A DNA stretch of 64,000 nucleotides, taken from positions 1 through 64,000 of the forward strand of contig SEMN01000794.1 of assembly GCA_005408345.1 (NCBI GenBank), given 5' to 3'. Origin of the DNA: Macquaria australasica (lineage: Eukaryota; Chordata; Actinopteri; Centrarchiformes; Percichthyidae). The translations under genes and the position numbers were made by a program. This document shows positions 12,201-24,062 of this stretch, piece by piece. The notes beneath the pieces are model-generated. The model was not told the DNA's origin and ran no database searches. It was given only the letters and a program-made list of their open reading frames with translations. Within the stretch, counting starts at the first letter, position 1. Each line of letters begins with the position of its first letter.

Positions 12201-14743
12201 GAGAGAGAGGGGAGGAAGGGTGGGAGGAAAAGAGGAGGAGGAACAATAACTTGACAGCTAACGATGGAATGCCTGGCTCTTATCCCCAGCGTGTTGGCCT
12301 GCACACAGATCAGCAGCTGCCAGAATCAATATGAATCATAACCAATATTTACTCAGCATGCTGACCCACGACTGTCTCCCTAAACACACAGAGAAATAAT
12401 ACCGTGAAGAGATGCAGCTGCTGCAGCAAAAGCCCCGAATCCAGGCATTGTTGTGGCTGTTATCGTTCGCTAATGATGGCCCCCACCACCCCCAACAAAA
12501 TCCACTTTGTGTTTTTTTTCCCGCTGTGAATGATTAAAAGACTTGCGGGAGGAAAAACGTCTCTTTTATGCAGCGACCTCCTACAGAGTAAAATGTGTTT
12601 GCTCTGTCAGAAGATAACTGCTTTTTGTTTTTTCTCTCGTAGACTTTGAGGAGCCCGAGGATCCCTCCACTCGCTCCTTTTTCTCTGAAATCATCTCATC
12701 CATCTCTGACGTGAAGTTCAGCCACAACGGGCGCTACCTGATGACAAGGGACTACCTCACTGTCAAGGTGTGGGACCTTCAAATGGAGAACAAACCACTG
12801 GAGACGTACCAGGTGAGCTTCCGTCATGCTTTTATGTGCCCGTTGGACAGTCTGAAGGCTCCAAAGACAATTCTCAGCTGGTGAAGTTAGCAAATAACGG
12901 TTAGGCCGAGATCAAATTAAAACTTATTGATTTCAGCCTAATCACTCAACATAATCCTGTTTCACTGTCACCCTGCCAATCTGTAACCGTGTCATCCTCA
13001 GCAATTACCCCAGGAGGGCTTATTGAGCCAACTGTCTGTAAAAAGACATATAGTGGCCGCGCTGATGCAACCTGAAGGGCAAAACCTCCCACTGTGGGGT
13101 CACCGGGGTCAGATCCACACTGGCTGATCAAGGGGAAGCCATCTTAGGGCAGGTCGTGATTGATAAGGCCATCAGCCAGGCTCAAGGGATTCTCTGTCCA
13201 GTTCCAGCTCCGCCTCCACCTCCTACCTAGCATCTTAGCATAGGTCACCAGGTCTGGAGGGATTACTGAAAGTAGAGCACATGGCAGTGCAGCTTATGGT
13301 TGTATGGCAATGTGACGAACTTTAGATGCTGGAGAAATGTGATGATAATCCACCAACTAGTTCAGACACACATTTTTATTTGTTTTTCAGGTTCACGACT
13401 ATTTACGAGGCAAACTTTGTTCTCTGTATGAGAATGACTGCATCTTTGACAAGTTTGAGTGTGTCTGGAATGGATCAGACAGGTAAAATTGACTTTTTAT
13501 CCATCCATCCATCCATCCATCTATATATCTATCTCAATAACCCTCTGGTCTCCTCTGTTCCTCCTCAGCGTCATAATGACCGGCTCCTACAACAATTTCT
13601 TCCGAATGTTTGACCGAAACACTAAACGTGATGTCACACTCGAGGCATCCAGGGAGAACAGCAAACCCAGAGCCATTCTCAAGCCTCGCAAGGTACAGCG
13701 CTGCTCATCAATACAAGTGACCTGATATATGGAAGTCCTGTGTTTAAGGCAGCTGGATTTGTTTTATATTGTCAGGGTATCTCTACTAGTGAGGCCTCCA
13801 CTTGGCTTCAGATTAGTATTTTTAGATATTTGATGACTGGGAATCTTCATAGATAAGCTACCATATAATTAATTATGATACTATCCAGAAATTGCATATC
13901 AAAATACACCTGCATTATCAGTCCAAGTCACAAAGTATTGTCATGTACTGTTTTAGTTGTGATTACTAGCAGAAATGTGACACATAATGTACAAATGAAA
14001 TAGAAAACCTTTTCCTAAGTAGAAGAAAGCAATTGCTCTATTCAGAGAAAGTTGGATTTTGCCTCTTTTGTTCTTTTTGCATCGTTTCTTTTCACAACAA
14101 ACAGAACAGTTGGGCTGGTAAACACGTGCACAGTAAACTAATGCCAAAATGACATTTTCTTTTCTGAAGGTTAAAGCTGCACCCAGCAGCAAACGGCAGA
14201 AAGACACAGTTAGCAACTAGCTGGTGAACACAGTGGAGCATTTAGCAGCTGAAGAGCCACATATTTTCCTCAGGAGTTAGTAGAAACCAAAACAAAGCTA
14301 AAAGGAGAGTAAATATCTGACTTAATTGGCCAGAAACGTGACTCCAAATGAATGCTAATGTTGCTCTGTGTCTCCTGGATGTGTAAATAGTCAACTGTTT
14401 GCTAACACGTTTGCCAGATTTACTTTATGAGGTGATAATATGTCAGTGTTGTGTTTGACAGCTTGTTCTGGTGCCCCCAAGTAGGCAAAAAATAAATGAA
14501 CATCAGTGAAATCAGTGTTAATTTATGCTTTAGATATTGTGCACAGTCTCATGTGTTAACTCTGCCTCTTTACCTGTTGTCCTCCAGGTGTGTGTGGGTG
14601 GGAAGCGTCGTAAGGATGAGATCAGTGTAGACAGCCTAGACTTCAGCAAGAAGATCCTTCACACTACGTGGCACCCGCATGAGAACATCATCGCTGTAGC
14701 GGCCACCAACAACCTCTACATCTTCCAAGACAAGGTCAACTAG
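4609..14743 (+). CDS. PPP2R2B: PP2A 55-kDa regulatory subunit B, beta isoform (5'-partial)
   Basis: B55 is the WD40-propeller regulatory subunit that selects substrates for the PP2A A/C heterodimer; the beta form is mainly neuronal in vertebrates. Nine coding exons: 4609-4706, 5470-5635, 6550-6662, 9636-9813, 10054-10218, 12643-12812, 13391-13482, 13569-13692 and 14588-14743. All are flanked by AG/GT and all join in phase. Together they give 420 residues, ADIISTVEF to [15 protein letters not shown]; full-length B55 is about 443, so only about 23 N-terminal residues are missing. Recognisable B55 stretches include [16 protein letters not shown], the [15 protein letters not shown] blade, [35 protein letters not shown] and [16 protein letters not shown]. 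The paralogue call (B rather than A, C or D) rests on [19 protein letters not shown], on [19 protein letters not shown], and on GPR151 lying directly downstream. Other isoforms cannot be excluded without alignment. The intron at 13483-13568 is only 86 nt. Confidence 0.9.
5225..5340. repeat. interspersed repeat fragment in PPP2R2B intron
   Basis: The phrases CTCTGTGAGGCTGTACTTA and GAGCTAAATGCTAACATCAG are typical of a high-copy fish repeat. I recognise the style, not a named family, and no termini are evident. Confidence 0.4.
5960..5994. repeat. (CA)n microsatellite
   Basis: About 17 CA units in the intron between PPP2R2B exons 5470-5635 and 6550-6662. Two similar motifs (TTCATGCATGGCTGC) flank it at about 5936 and 6073. 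Confidence 0.85.
7285..7525 (+). repeat. partial copy of a foldback MITE-like family
   Basis: Contains the family core: TAATTAGTGAGCTTTAGAGG, then CCAGTCTTTATGCTAAGC, GGTATCAATCTTCTCATC and a terminus close to CCCAAAATGTCGAACTAT. Other copies are at 35443-35865, 37268-37870 and 45435-45879. This one appears to keep only the right half. Confidence 0.7.
7591..7812. mobile_element. MITE-like element with about 45-50 bp imperfect terminal inverted repeats
   Basis: The left end, starting TCACAGCAGACATTTTGGC and running to AAAGCACAGGTGTTA, is mirrored by the right end, TAACACCTGTGCTTTTTCT to TTTTCTGTGA. The 222-bp unit has no coding capacity, so it is non-autonomous. It sits in the PPP2R2B intron between exons 6550-6662 and 9636-9813. 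Superfamily is not assigned. Confidence 0.7.
8249..8301. repeat. (TG)n microsatellite
   Basis: About 26 uninterrupted TG units in a PPP2R2B intron. Confidence 0.95.
9219..9255. repeat. (GA)n microsatellite
   Basis: About 18 GA units, about 380 nt upstream of PPP2R2B exon 9636-9813. Confidence 0.9.
11101..11360. other. repeat-free intronic block, candidate conserved noncoding element
   Basis: A stretch of balanced composition, with no microsatellite or recognised repeat, inside the PPP2R2B intron 10219-12642. It contains AT-rich homeobox-like cores and an imperfect hairpin, CCGTGCATGCTCTAGCACGG, at about 11281. The idea that it is regulatory is inference only. Confidence 0.2.
11459..11504. 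repeat. (CA)n microsatellite with CGCA interruptions
   Basis: CA run interrupted by G at three places, in a PPP2R2B intron. Confidence 0.9.
13500..13521. repeat. (CATC)n tetranucleotide repeat in an 86-nt intron
   Basis: About five CATC units occupy a quarter of the short intron 13483-13568 between two PPP2R2B exons. Confidence 0.85.
14165..14490 (+). repeat. interspersed repeat, copy 1 (pair with 23590-24062)
   Basis: Shares with 23741-24062 the segments GTTAGCAACTAGCTGGTGAA, GAGCTAAAAGGAGAGT, GACTCCAAAT(G/T)AATGCTAATG and a CAAGTRGGCAAAA-like end, in the same orientation and order. It lies in the last PPP2R2B intron. It is noncoding and dispersed; family name unknown. Confidence 0.75.
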
Positions 14744-16650
14744 AGGGCAGTCTGCCCCTGCTGACCCCTGACCCCCACACATGAGGGGCTGCAGGGAGAG
14801 GTCGGGTGGGAGAAAGAGAGAGATGGAGCCCTTATCTACATCCTTCTCCTCCTCTCCCTATGTCTTCTTGCTGCCGGTCTTGAATTTCGCCGCTCTGCTG
14901 AGGAAGTGCTGAGATGAGTATCCAGTGGCTGAACTGGGGGAAGTGGACAGTGTGAATTTTGGGAAGCGGGAAATCAATACAACCTGGATACAAATTGAGG
15001 AAAAGGGTTCCTTGAAATCAAGAATGGACTTTCATTCTAAAATTTGACTTCTAATTTAATTTATTTAGCCATGCGGACACCTGAAGAAGGGAATCCTGTG
15101 CATTTCTGCAACAAGAGGATTGCTGCATGAACGACATGATGTAGCAGCCCTCTGGACCCTGAAGAAAAGGGGCTGGATGTGGGTACACTAAACATAAAGT
15201 AGAGCACACAGACAGAAACCTAGCTTACATGATGGTGGCTCGTTGTCATGTAGCAACAGTGCCCCCTCTCTTTCAAGTCTGCTCATGCTACAGTGCATGT
15301 GATCAACCCTGCGGCCTCTAACTGAGGCGAAGTTCTGGACAGTGCAACCTGCTGCAGAATTCCTACAAAAGAGGAAGAGACTGTTAATCTCTGACCCCAG
15401 AAACTGAGAGTATTCTCTGCCTGTGACACAACGTGGTCAGTCTTTCTAGTACCAATTCTGTGTCTCCCTGGTGAGACTGCTGTAGTCTGTAATGTGAATG
15501 AAGCCCTTCCAGGCTGTGTCAATGGTTTTATTTAATGCTGTTGTTTTATTGAGTCCTTCTCTCGGTCAATGAGTCTGTTTAGAAGCTGTGGTGCCTTCTT
15601 TTGGTATGTGGGGGTTTGATGTAGTGGGAGCGGGAGGGGGGAGGGGACTGAGTACAAGGCAGGAGTGTGACTGTTTCAAATGAAATGTTAACTTAGGAAT
15701 TTTTCTTTTCTCTTTTTTTTTTTCCTTTCTCTTTCTCTATAAACAAAAACAAAAAAAATGCTCCACTGAGGTCCCAAGTGGAAAAAGTGCTTGAAGCAAT
15801 GTAGTCAAATTTACATTATAGCACCGGCTACATGCTTGTGAGTTCAGGGGAGGACGCTGTGATATGTACAATATAAATGTTGCTCTTATCACGTTGGAGT
15901 CAGTCTGATGTCATCAGTTTGCAAGAGACACGACGAAGCCACATTACTTTTTTTTTTTTTTTTTTGGCAAAATTCCTGTTGAAAAAAAAAATCTGAACTC
16001 CTCACCACGTTTACCTTACTTGGATAGTACTGAAAATGATCTGTAGATGGTAGAACCGTAAACTTTTCGTGTCGAATTATTGAACTTAAACTTGAGATTT
16101 CTTGGCGTATCATAATGCTAGCATAGCTCTGTTTGCATGCGTTGATCTGATCTCATTCTGATGAAACTGACAGCCTGCATATAGATATTCGAACATCTAC
16201 AGATCATCCGAGGCACTATGCAAGTAAAAATACTTGGCTTCATCCAGAAGTAGCCAGTTTAAAACTGTTTGATTTGAGATTGCTGCGGTGTCTGTCCATA
16301 TTCCTCCTCTTGCTGAAGATGGGGAACGTGGAACAGTAGCAGGTTGTGTTTCAGCTCTCGGCTCTGATCAGTTTAGAGATCCTGGCTCATCTCAGATTTG
16401 TTTTAAGGGCCAACTCCCATAAAAGAAAGCAGTCAAAGGTCTAAATGAACTCTGTGAAATCAGGGAATTATTAAGTGTGATTCCTTTAAACAGTAATGTC
16501 TTCTAAAAAACCTCCTTTGTGACACTAATTGAAACAAAAAAAAACAACTTTTATAGCTCAGAATGTATTGAAATGCAATTAATTACCATGCAGTCTTTAT
16601 GCTTACTGTACTTTCTTTGAATAAAAAAGAATAAAGATGTGCAAGTTCAA
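14744..16650 (+). other. PPP2R2B: PPP2R2B 3' untranslated region
   Basis: From the TAG stop to just past an AATAAA signal. Contains poly-T runs near 15711 and 15948. No further coding sequence was seen. Confidence 0.7.
16630..16635 (+). promoter_or_regulatory. PPP2R2B: poly(A) signal, PPP2R2B
   Basis: AATAAA, with another overlapping one at 16620-16625, followed within about 30 nt by a GT-rich stretch (GCGTTGTTGG). This gives a 3' UTR of about 1.9 kb. Confidence 0.7.
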
Positions 16651-16654
16651 AGCC

Positions 16655-17573
16655 TGCGTTGTTGGATCTCCTCTGTTAATGCTGCTGACTCAAACTGAAT
16701 GTAAATCAAATGACTCATGTTCATTGCTGCATGTGGTGCAGGCGCGCCCTCTTGTGGATGAAGAGTAAGACACGTAAAGGCAGTCTGACTGTTGCAAAAA
16801 AGGGAGGAAACATGATTTTCATCACCTGGACACAGTTGGTGGTTGATTTCAAATGACTTGCCACGCTCACAATTTGCTTAAATTCTTTTGATTATTCATG
16901 TTTATTCATATTATACTAATTTACCATAGTAAGAGCAGCAATCCAGCTTCCAAATGAAGGTTTCTGACCCACCCTAACAGCTCATACAACCAACACAAAT
17001 GACTAAATTCGTCTGGATTGATGGTGGATACTTCAGATGTTATATTTCATGTTCTGTTTGTAACAAATTCTAAGATGCCTTTGCTGTAATAACATTGATT
17101 TTGTGCCAAAAAGTAAAACAGTTAAGCATTAGTATCTCTTAACTCAGCTAAGAAAACCTCACGGTAATGACCACTAATTCACATAACATCACAACAAAAT
17201 ACTTTCATCTGTCGTACTGTGCACATTACGCAGAGTTTTTCTAATTGGCCCCGCGAGGCTGTAAGTCTACGCACATTTTGTCAGCTGGAGACAGCAGCTG
17301 TCAATCAAAAAGCATCTTTATAACCAGCTGCAGAAGCTGCATCATTGTGTCTCAGGATAAACCCGGGGACAGACAGGAGCTCCTCTGTGATCATCGATCG
17401 TCAATCGATACCTTCTCTGATGCGATTATTCTAACAGGTTTAGATTCAGAGAGGTAGTATCGCTCTTCTTCTTATGAAGTCCTTTGAACACTTACATTTT
17501 TGGAAATCTTCTACCCAGAACCATATTTCTTCTCCCAGCTGCATCATATCAGCTCACCATCTTTTTGGTAAAG
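16655..17573. other. PPP2R2B-GPR151 intergenic region and GPR151 5' UTR
   Basis: Only about 0.9 kb separates the PPP2R2B poly(A) site from the GPR151 start. The GPR151 promoter and 5' UTR must be here or be spliced in. I see no unambiguous TATA box. The in-frame codons between 17484 and 17573 contain no ATG. Confidence 0.6.
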
Positions 17574-18899
17574 ATGGATAAGTTCAGTGGGAACAACGTG
17601 ACAGTGGTGAACAGCTCCATAGACAAGTGGTCATTCAATGAACATGGCTCTTACCAACACCTGGACCCCAGGGAGCTGAGGGTCCTGGTGCCGGCTATTC
17701 TGGGAGTCATCTGCGTCTTGGGTGTGGCTTGTAATCTCACTGCGATGGTCATCTTGTTCTCCAACGCTCATAGGGGCAAACTATCTCTCATCAACTCCCT
17801 CATCTTCAACCTGATGTTTGCTGACGGACTGGTGCTGGCATTTACGGTGCCTTTCAGGGCTGCCTCCTACTCCAAATCCAGCTGGAATCTGGGCTGGGTG
17901 GCCTGCAAGACGGCCGACTGGTTCCTCCAGTCCTGCATGGCAGCGAAGAGCTTCACAGTGGCTGTCATGGCCAAAGCATGCTACCGCTACGTGTCCAACC
18001 CCAACAAGCAGGTGAGCATCCACCTGGGCTCCATCCTGGTGGTGTTCTTCTTCATTTGGCTGTCCGCCTGCTCCGTCACCATCCCCCACTGGCTGTTTGC
18101 TACGCTGCAGAGAGAGATCCACGGGCTGGCGTGTGTGCTGATAGTTCCTCCTGAAGCCCGGGATTTCATGTCTGTGTACATCAAAGCATACCCCCTGGGG
18201 GTCTACTGTGCACCTCTCAGCTTTGCCCTGGTGTATTTCTGGAAGGCTTACGGCCAGTGCCAGCGTCGCTCCAGTAAGACTCAAAACCTGCGCACACAGA
18301 TCAGATCCAGGAAGCTCACCTTGATGTTGTTTAGCCTGACTGTGGCCATGGCTATTCTCTGGCTTCCACAGTGGGTGGTGTGGGTTTGGGAGCGTCATGT
18401 AGCAGAGAAGGAAATTGAAGGAGCTCAGCCCCTCATCTCCTCTCTCCCCCTTCTTCTAACCCTCTCTGCTCAGCTGCTCACATTCTCTCTGTCCCTGGTG
18501 AACCCTTTCATCGTCCTCTCCCTCTCCGAGGAGTTCAGAGAGGGCTACAGGGGGCTGTGGAGGCGCCTCACCCTGCGCAAACAACCTCCTCCAAAGCCAA
18601 AACCCGGACCTCACAACCCTACAGCTCTCCAGTCGCCTTGCCCCAGACCAGAGACTTCCGGCCAGCTGCGGGGGGAGAGGAGCCTTCGATCGAGCCCCAG
18701 CCAGGGTCCCAGCATAGAGGCTCAGCCCCAGCCCGAGCAAGGAGGAGGAGGAGGAGGGAGGGAAGTAGACAGGGTGAGCCTCAAAGACGGGATTGTCTTG
18801 CCTGATCTGGAGCAGTTCTGGCACGAGAGGGAGACTGGATCGCACACAGATGAAAATGATCCTGTGCCGTGGGAGCACCAGAGCAAAGAGGAGAAATAA
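17574..18899 (+). CDS. GPR151: orphan G protein-coupled receptor 151
   Basis: Single-exon class A GPCR of 441 residues, plasma membrane. GPR151 is a galanin-receptor-like orphan known for habenula expression; its ligand is unsettled. I chose ATG 17574 (context AAGATGG): the frame stays open upstream to 17484 but has no other ATG. The N-terminus has N-glycosylation sequons NVT (residue 8) and NSS (13). Seven hydrophobic segments follow. The extracellular disulfide cysteines are in WVACKTADWF and GLACVLIV. Where most class A receptors have DRY this has ACYRY, the CWxP region is WLPQW, and NPxxY is NPFIVL; these deviations fit the GPR151 family. SIHLGSILVV, KAYPLG, AYGQCQRR, KTQNLRTQIRS and SEEFREG match GPR151. 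The long tail ends VLPDLEQFWHERE then NDPVPWEH, the conserved GPR151 C-terminal motif. It is in the same orientation as PPP2R2B, a linkage also known in mammals. Confidence 0.95.
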   Translation: MDKFSGNNVTVVNSSIDKWSFNEHGSYQHLDPRELRVLVPAILGVICVLGVACNLTAMVILFSNAHRGKLSLINSLIFNLMFADGLVLAFTVPFRAASYSKSSWNLGWVACKTADWFLQSCMAAKSFTVAVMAKACYRYVSNPNKQVSIHLGSILVVFFFIWLSACSVTIPHWLFATLQREIHGLACVLIVPPEARDFMSVYIKAYPLGVYCAPLSFALVYFWKAYGQCQRRSSKTQNLRTQIRSRKLTLMLFSLTVAMAILWLPQWVVWVWERHVAEKEIEGAQPLISSLPLLLTLSAQLLTFSLSLVNPFIVLSLSEEFREGYRGLWRRLTLRKQPPPKPKPGPHNPTALQSPCPRPETSGQLRGERSLRSSPSQGPSIEAQPQPEQGGGGGGREVDRVSLKDGIVLPDLEQFWHERETGSHTDENDPVPWEHQSKEEK

Positions 18900-19580
18900 T
18901 AACAACCACCTTGCAGCTGATCTTATATATGATCTTCAATACAGTCCTCAGTCAGCAGCAGCTTCATCAACAGATCTCAGTTGAATGGACTGCTGAGTGC
19001 TGCACTGTAAATCATTTGTATTCTGTCAATTGTGTTTATATTATTCAAAGGTAAGAAGTGCAATCAGTGTGGAATACAACCTGTGGATTATAAATAGAGC
19101 AGTATCGTCTGCATATATGATGAACATTGCATAATGTTGTCTTTTTATTGTTTGATGGAAGAACTAGATTATAATTTGTGTAAAATGACTTTTGGTGGCT
19201 GTAAATGAAAGTTTCTGGCAAGGATATATATATTTTCAGTATATGGTATGGTGAATGAACATTGTAAGTTACAGTTTTCTTGAACTATTTGGACATAATA
19301 CTGCCCTTTAATTAGTGCAATTAAGTGTTTTAACAGCTGGTATGCTGCAAGAAATCCTCTGGGAAAAGCATGAGAATCTTAATTTGACACCTTAATTGGA
19401 GCTAGATGTTAACACTGTAAATGTATTTTTCACTCATGTGCAATCACTGTATGTATATATAACCCTTTGGATATTGGAGATGTTGAAGTAGGCAGTTTCT
19501 TTATGTGACAGTGAAAGAGTCTGTTTCCTGTCCTCTTTCTGTGAGAGAGATCATTGTGCATCAGAATGACCAGTGTTTAC

Positions 19581-19586
19581 AATAAA
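19581..19586 (+). promoter_or_regulatory. GPR151: poly(A) signal, GPR151
   Basis: AATAAA about 680 nt after the GPR151 stop, followed by GCCTGTGTGTGATAA, a GT-rich downstream element. Confidence 0.75.
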
Positions 19587-19776
19587 GACAATTCTAAAAA
19601 TGCCGCCTGTGTGTGATAAAACTGTCTTGTGGTGTCATAAATGATACAGATTAGAAGTGAAATATAGAAGCACAACAGCTGTATAGTTGTTTTGTGTGCA
19701 TCTGTGTTCAGTTCAGTCAGGAATGCTCTTGTAATTGGTTAAATCAATGACACACACACACACGTACAGTAGAGTC

Positions 19777-19985
19777 TTAATGAGATGGATCAGACATCAG
19801 CGGATGGTCTCCTGCTGACATTGGGTCATTAAGTATATTTTCATAAGGGCATCCATTAGAATTGCCAAGGGTTCTAATTAGGGGTAAAGAGCTTTCGTCT
19901 GAACTCAGATGGAGTCGTTTCAGTGGACTCACCTCTGTGGGAGTCTCATAAGGAATTCTCCTTTCATTGATCTGGATATGCAAGA
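19777..19985. other. repeat-free block downstream of GPR151, candidate conserved noncoding element
   Basis: Balanced-complexity sequence with homeobox-like cores (TCATTAAGTA, CTAATTAGGGG). It has no repeats and is flanked by CA-rich and AT-rich DNA. Its regulatory role is inferred only from composition. Confidence 0.2.
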
Positions 19986-21301
19986 TAGGTCAAAACCTCA
20001 CAGTTAAAGGGATAAACAACATCAGGAAACTGTGTCTGTGCTGATCACAGTGATCAATATGTCTGTCTGATGTAACAGCAACCCGGCTGTGGTGAACATT
20101 GAAGCCACATGTAAATAATATTTCTTTACACTCTAATGAAAGATCTACATTCCACATTATACATGGGGTTAAATGTACACAGTTGGCATAATAAAATGTC
20201 TGTAAAAAGTAAAAAAAAAAAAGAGCAGAAGAAATTTTTATTATGTAGAAGTCATCCCATAGTTACCTTACACCTCTTTTTGCTCCCTCCTCTCCCTTAT
20301 GACATTTTCCTCTCATTAATCATTTATGTTGACCTTTTACTGCCAGAGGCAAGTACCTCAATCAGAGCAACACTTAACTATATAACCCACCATCAGTCCC
20401 AGGGGTGGTGACCTGGCCATAAACACTGAAGGCAAAAAGCTACACACTCATTGTTGGGCTGAAATGTTAACCTTCACTGTATAAAGAGAGACATGATTAA
20501 AGGCGGTTGTACAGAAATAACACAAAAACAGTAACTGTGAACATTCATGATAGTTGTCACACTATCTTTAAATACACTATGTGAACACAATTTCCAGGCG
20601 TTAGTGTTTGACACCTCTGGCTCTGGCGTTTACTCTGGTAAATGAGCCAGTAAATCTGCAGTTGTGGGATTTTATCCCATTTCAGTAGAAAGGCCTGAAG
20701 CTGCTAATCACTGGCAGGCAACTGGTGCAATCCAGGCCATCCCATATTTAAGACACTGTATATAGTGAATGCCTTTTAAAGCTCCTACATGCCTATGGCA
20801 CACCAGCCCAGGTGTTTTCACTTGTTTTGCCTGATTAGACCAGGAATGTGCACCACTGTGTCCCAAATCTATGCCACATACTACTTTTATATACAGTATG
20901 TGCTACATACTAAATCAAAGTTCACCATTTTGAATTAACAGGAAGCAATGCAATATGTGTGCCAATGGATGTTAATCAAACTGCAATTTTGGAATCACAC
21001 TGTCAATAAAACTTCACAAGGACAAAGCAAAATGTTTTTCAGCAGATTTAATACTTATTTTTTTGTTTTTCAAGATCTTTCTGTAGCTGTCTTGCCACCA
21101 CAACCAGTTAAGTTTATTTTTGTGCAGCTGTGAGGAGCTGATCCATCTATCCAGCTCATCCATTTTCTCTGCACTTTGAAACATGAGACAATAGTGTGCA
21201 TCACCAGCACACTCAGAAAGTAAAGCTTCATTTTGTCACTTTTTCCGGTGTGAGAAAATCAGCTTGGAATTTCTTTTGGGGCCACCTAAGCTTTTGAAAG
21301 C

Positions 21302-21424
<123 letters not shown>

Positions 21425-22669
21425 CAGGTGTTTTCACTTATTATTATGCCTGATTAGACCTCGACTGCCTGACTGACACCTCCCTCGCTCCTTTTAATTT
21501 AGTTACACCTGTTTGGGCAGGACAACGTCACTATTTCCTCCACCAGAACATGAATGAATATTTTATTTTAGTGTCTGGTTATTTACAAAACCCATCCCTC
21601 ATGGGATTATTCAGACACATTAATGTTAGCCCACCACCATGCCCGTTCACCTCCGACAGACAAATCCCAGTAAAATATTTCACTAGCCACCCTGTTGGTT
21701 GGTAAACCCAGCAGCCTGTTCCACACCATGCTGGTCTTCCACCCCATATCTCCATTAACTGCTAAAACAGGCGCATATTTATGAAGTCCCAAAAAGAACC
21801 GAATTTCCCGATTATGGACCCGTTGGTTTTCCTGAAACCTTTTGTGACCCCATATTCCTGACCGAATAAATGAATGCTTTATTGATCATGCAGTCAGTAT
21901 GGTACTATATAGTGAGTAGTAAATTGAGATTTTGAAGACAGTCACCATCATTTTGCACCATCACTGACAGATGAAGAGTCATAACTGCAATTTACACATC
22001 TAGCCTGCCAAAGGCAATGCTATGGAGACTACATTTCTCGTTCTATTAGGCTACGTGATCTTTTGCAATATACAACGCATAAATATTCCACTTACAGCTC
22101 AGGCACTCAAAAACAGTTGGTGCATTTGTGGAAAGTAAACATAGTGCTGAAAATAGGGACTGATTTCAGACTTCATGTAGTTTTGTGAGCTCATGTAACT
22201 CTCAGCATAGCTCTGCTCAGATACAACTTGTAACGTGTAATCAGCAGAATAATTGTAAACATGTGTGCAGGTGTCCAGGGTCACTAGGCATTATTCCAGC
22301 TGGACCTCGTTAGGTCAAATTGCAACTAACGACCTTCAGTATTAAAAGGCAAGTTGCAGTGCTTCATTTCACAAGCTCTGCTGCCCCCCACAGTGCTTAA
22401 AACCAATTAACAACAGATAACTGCAGTTTAGTCATTCCAGATAATGTTTTACATGTATCCACATTGTATCAGTGTGTAGATTTTTATTACTAAACCCCCT
22501 GGAGGAAGTAATAGTTAAACACAGTGCAGAATATTTTACTATAAAACAGCATAGCCAATAAAAAATGACTTGTCAAAAATGTTAATAATGAAGACTGACA
22601 ATGGAGATCAGGATAAAAAATCTGAGCAGAAAGCAGGGACTGATTGAGAGAATAAAAGGAGTGTGATAA

Positions 22670-22970
22670 TCAACATTGCAAGTGGAAAAATAACTCCGGC
22701 TTAATTGGGTCATTATACAAGGCAGGGGAGCTTTCAGCAGGTGAGATCCACTCTTTACTGCCCTCCTGGCTGCGCCCCCCTCCCACTGCGAGTGGCGGCG
22801 GGGGTGTCACCATCATCTCTAATAAATGAAACTCCACAGGAAGTGACATGCTAGCTAACACTAATTATGCTCAGCAGGAGAGGCTGGCTGCAATTAAGCC
22901 ACATGCTAAAACCTTTGCCTGCCAATGCCATGTCTCCCTCTGCGTCACAGCTACCTTCGCCTCCCTTTGG
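22670..22970. other. repeat-free block, candidate conserved noncoding element
   Basis: Contains ACTAATTATGCTCAGCAG, GCTGCAATTAAGCCACATG and other homeodomain-type AATTA cores in a GC-balanced, repeat-free context. I see no coding signal. It is a candidate enhancer by style only. Confidence 0.2.
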
Positions 22971-23589
22971 TCCTGTGGAAGATCACCTGGCTCTTCAGTC
23001 CGCAGAGCGTCGACCAGGGAGTGTGTGTGTGTGTTTGTGTTGGAGGAAGGTTGGTTCAGGGGGTCTGGCCTTGGTATTTAGCAGTCTTTTGATTAGAATA
23101 AATCAGATAGCTTTCATCTCAGTGAAGGATGTGGAGATCTAAAGGGCAGGCACCTTTCAGCATTTCCAGCAGTGCTAAGAGGGGGTGTCATTTCAACCTA
23201 TACATGCACTATCTATTTATAACTGTTTAAAAGGCAGAGGGATGTGCGTTAACATCATAGGCCTCATCTAGTAACAGCACAACAGAAACAACAAGTTTCC
23301 ACCTGTAGGGGAATCAAGGAAGTGATGTGAATGCACCATTTCAATTTGGCATAAATTGATTTGTTTAAATAGAGTAAATAGCCTTTCTTACTGAGAATCG
23401 CCTGATCATTTACACCTTTTTGTGACAAATTGTTCAGTACAATACAAGTCCTCAGTGTTCCACTCAGTTTTGTTTTCCAGCAGATGTGATTAAGTTCATT
23501 TAAAGCTGCTCTATAAATCAATATTTATAATAACAATGGACAATGGATGAAATGACTAAGTGTAATGTGAAAGGTTTGTAATTTGAATT

Positions 23590-24062
23590 ACCACCCAACT
23601 CTGCAGCTCCCCTCAGCTGTACACAGAGTTTTAGCTGTGTACAGACTGTGCTATTTTGGCTCAGTCTTAACGCACTCTTCAGGTAATTTACAGCCACAGC
23701 AGGCAGCTGTTTTCAGTGAAAAAACCCTGATAAATCCACTGAACACTACCTGTCCAGCACCAAACAGCAAACAGGACAAAGTTAGCAACTAGCTGGTGAA
23801 CACAGTGGAGCGTTTATCAACTAAAGAGCCAGATATTTCCCTCAGTAGTTGTTGGAAACCAAAACAGAGCTAAAAGGAGAGTCAGTAATGGACTTACATT
23901 CTTCAGGTGGCCAAAAACATGACTCCAAATTAATGCTAATGTTGCTCCATTAGTGCTTCATGTGTGAATAAGCCATATAACACGGTCGCCATATCAACTT
24001 TATAATGCAATGTGTCGAGGTTGTGTATCCAGGTTGTTGTGCTGCCTCCAAGTGGCCAAAAT
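23590..24062 (+). repeat. interspersed repeat, copy 2 (pair with 14165-14490)
   Basis: The longer of two direct copies. It extends about 150 bp further left (GGCAGCTGTTTTCAGTGAAA) than the 14165 copy. The shared core starts at GTTAGCAACTAGCTGGTGAA and ends near CCAAGTGGCCAAAA. Confidence 0.75.

Noticed and set aside
17484..17573. Upstream extension of the GPR151 frame by 30 codons
   Set aside because: It has no ATG; the first codon is TTG. ATG 17574 has a good context and gives a sensible glycosylated N-terminus.
17781..18398. 205-codon open frame antisense to GPR151
   Set aside because: A shadow of the GPR151 coding sequence on the opposite strand.
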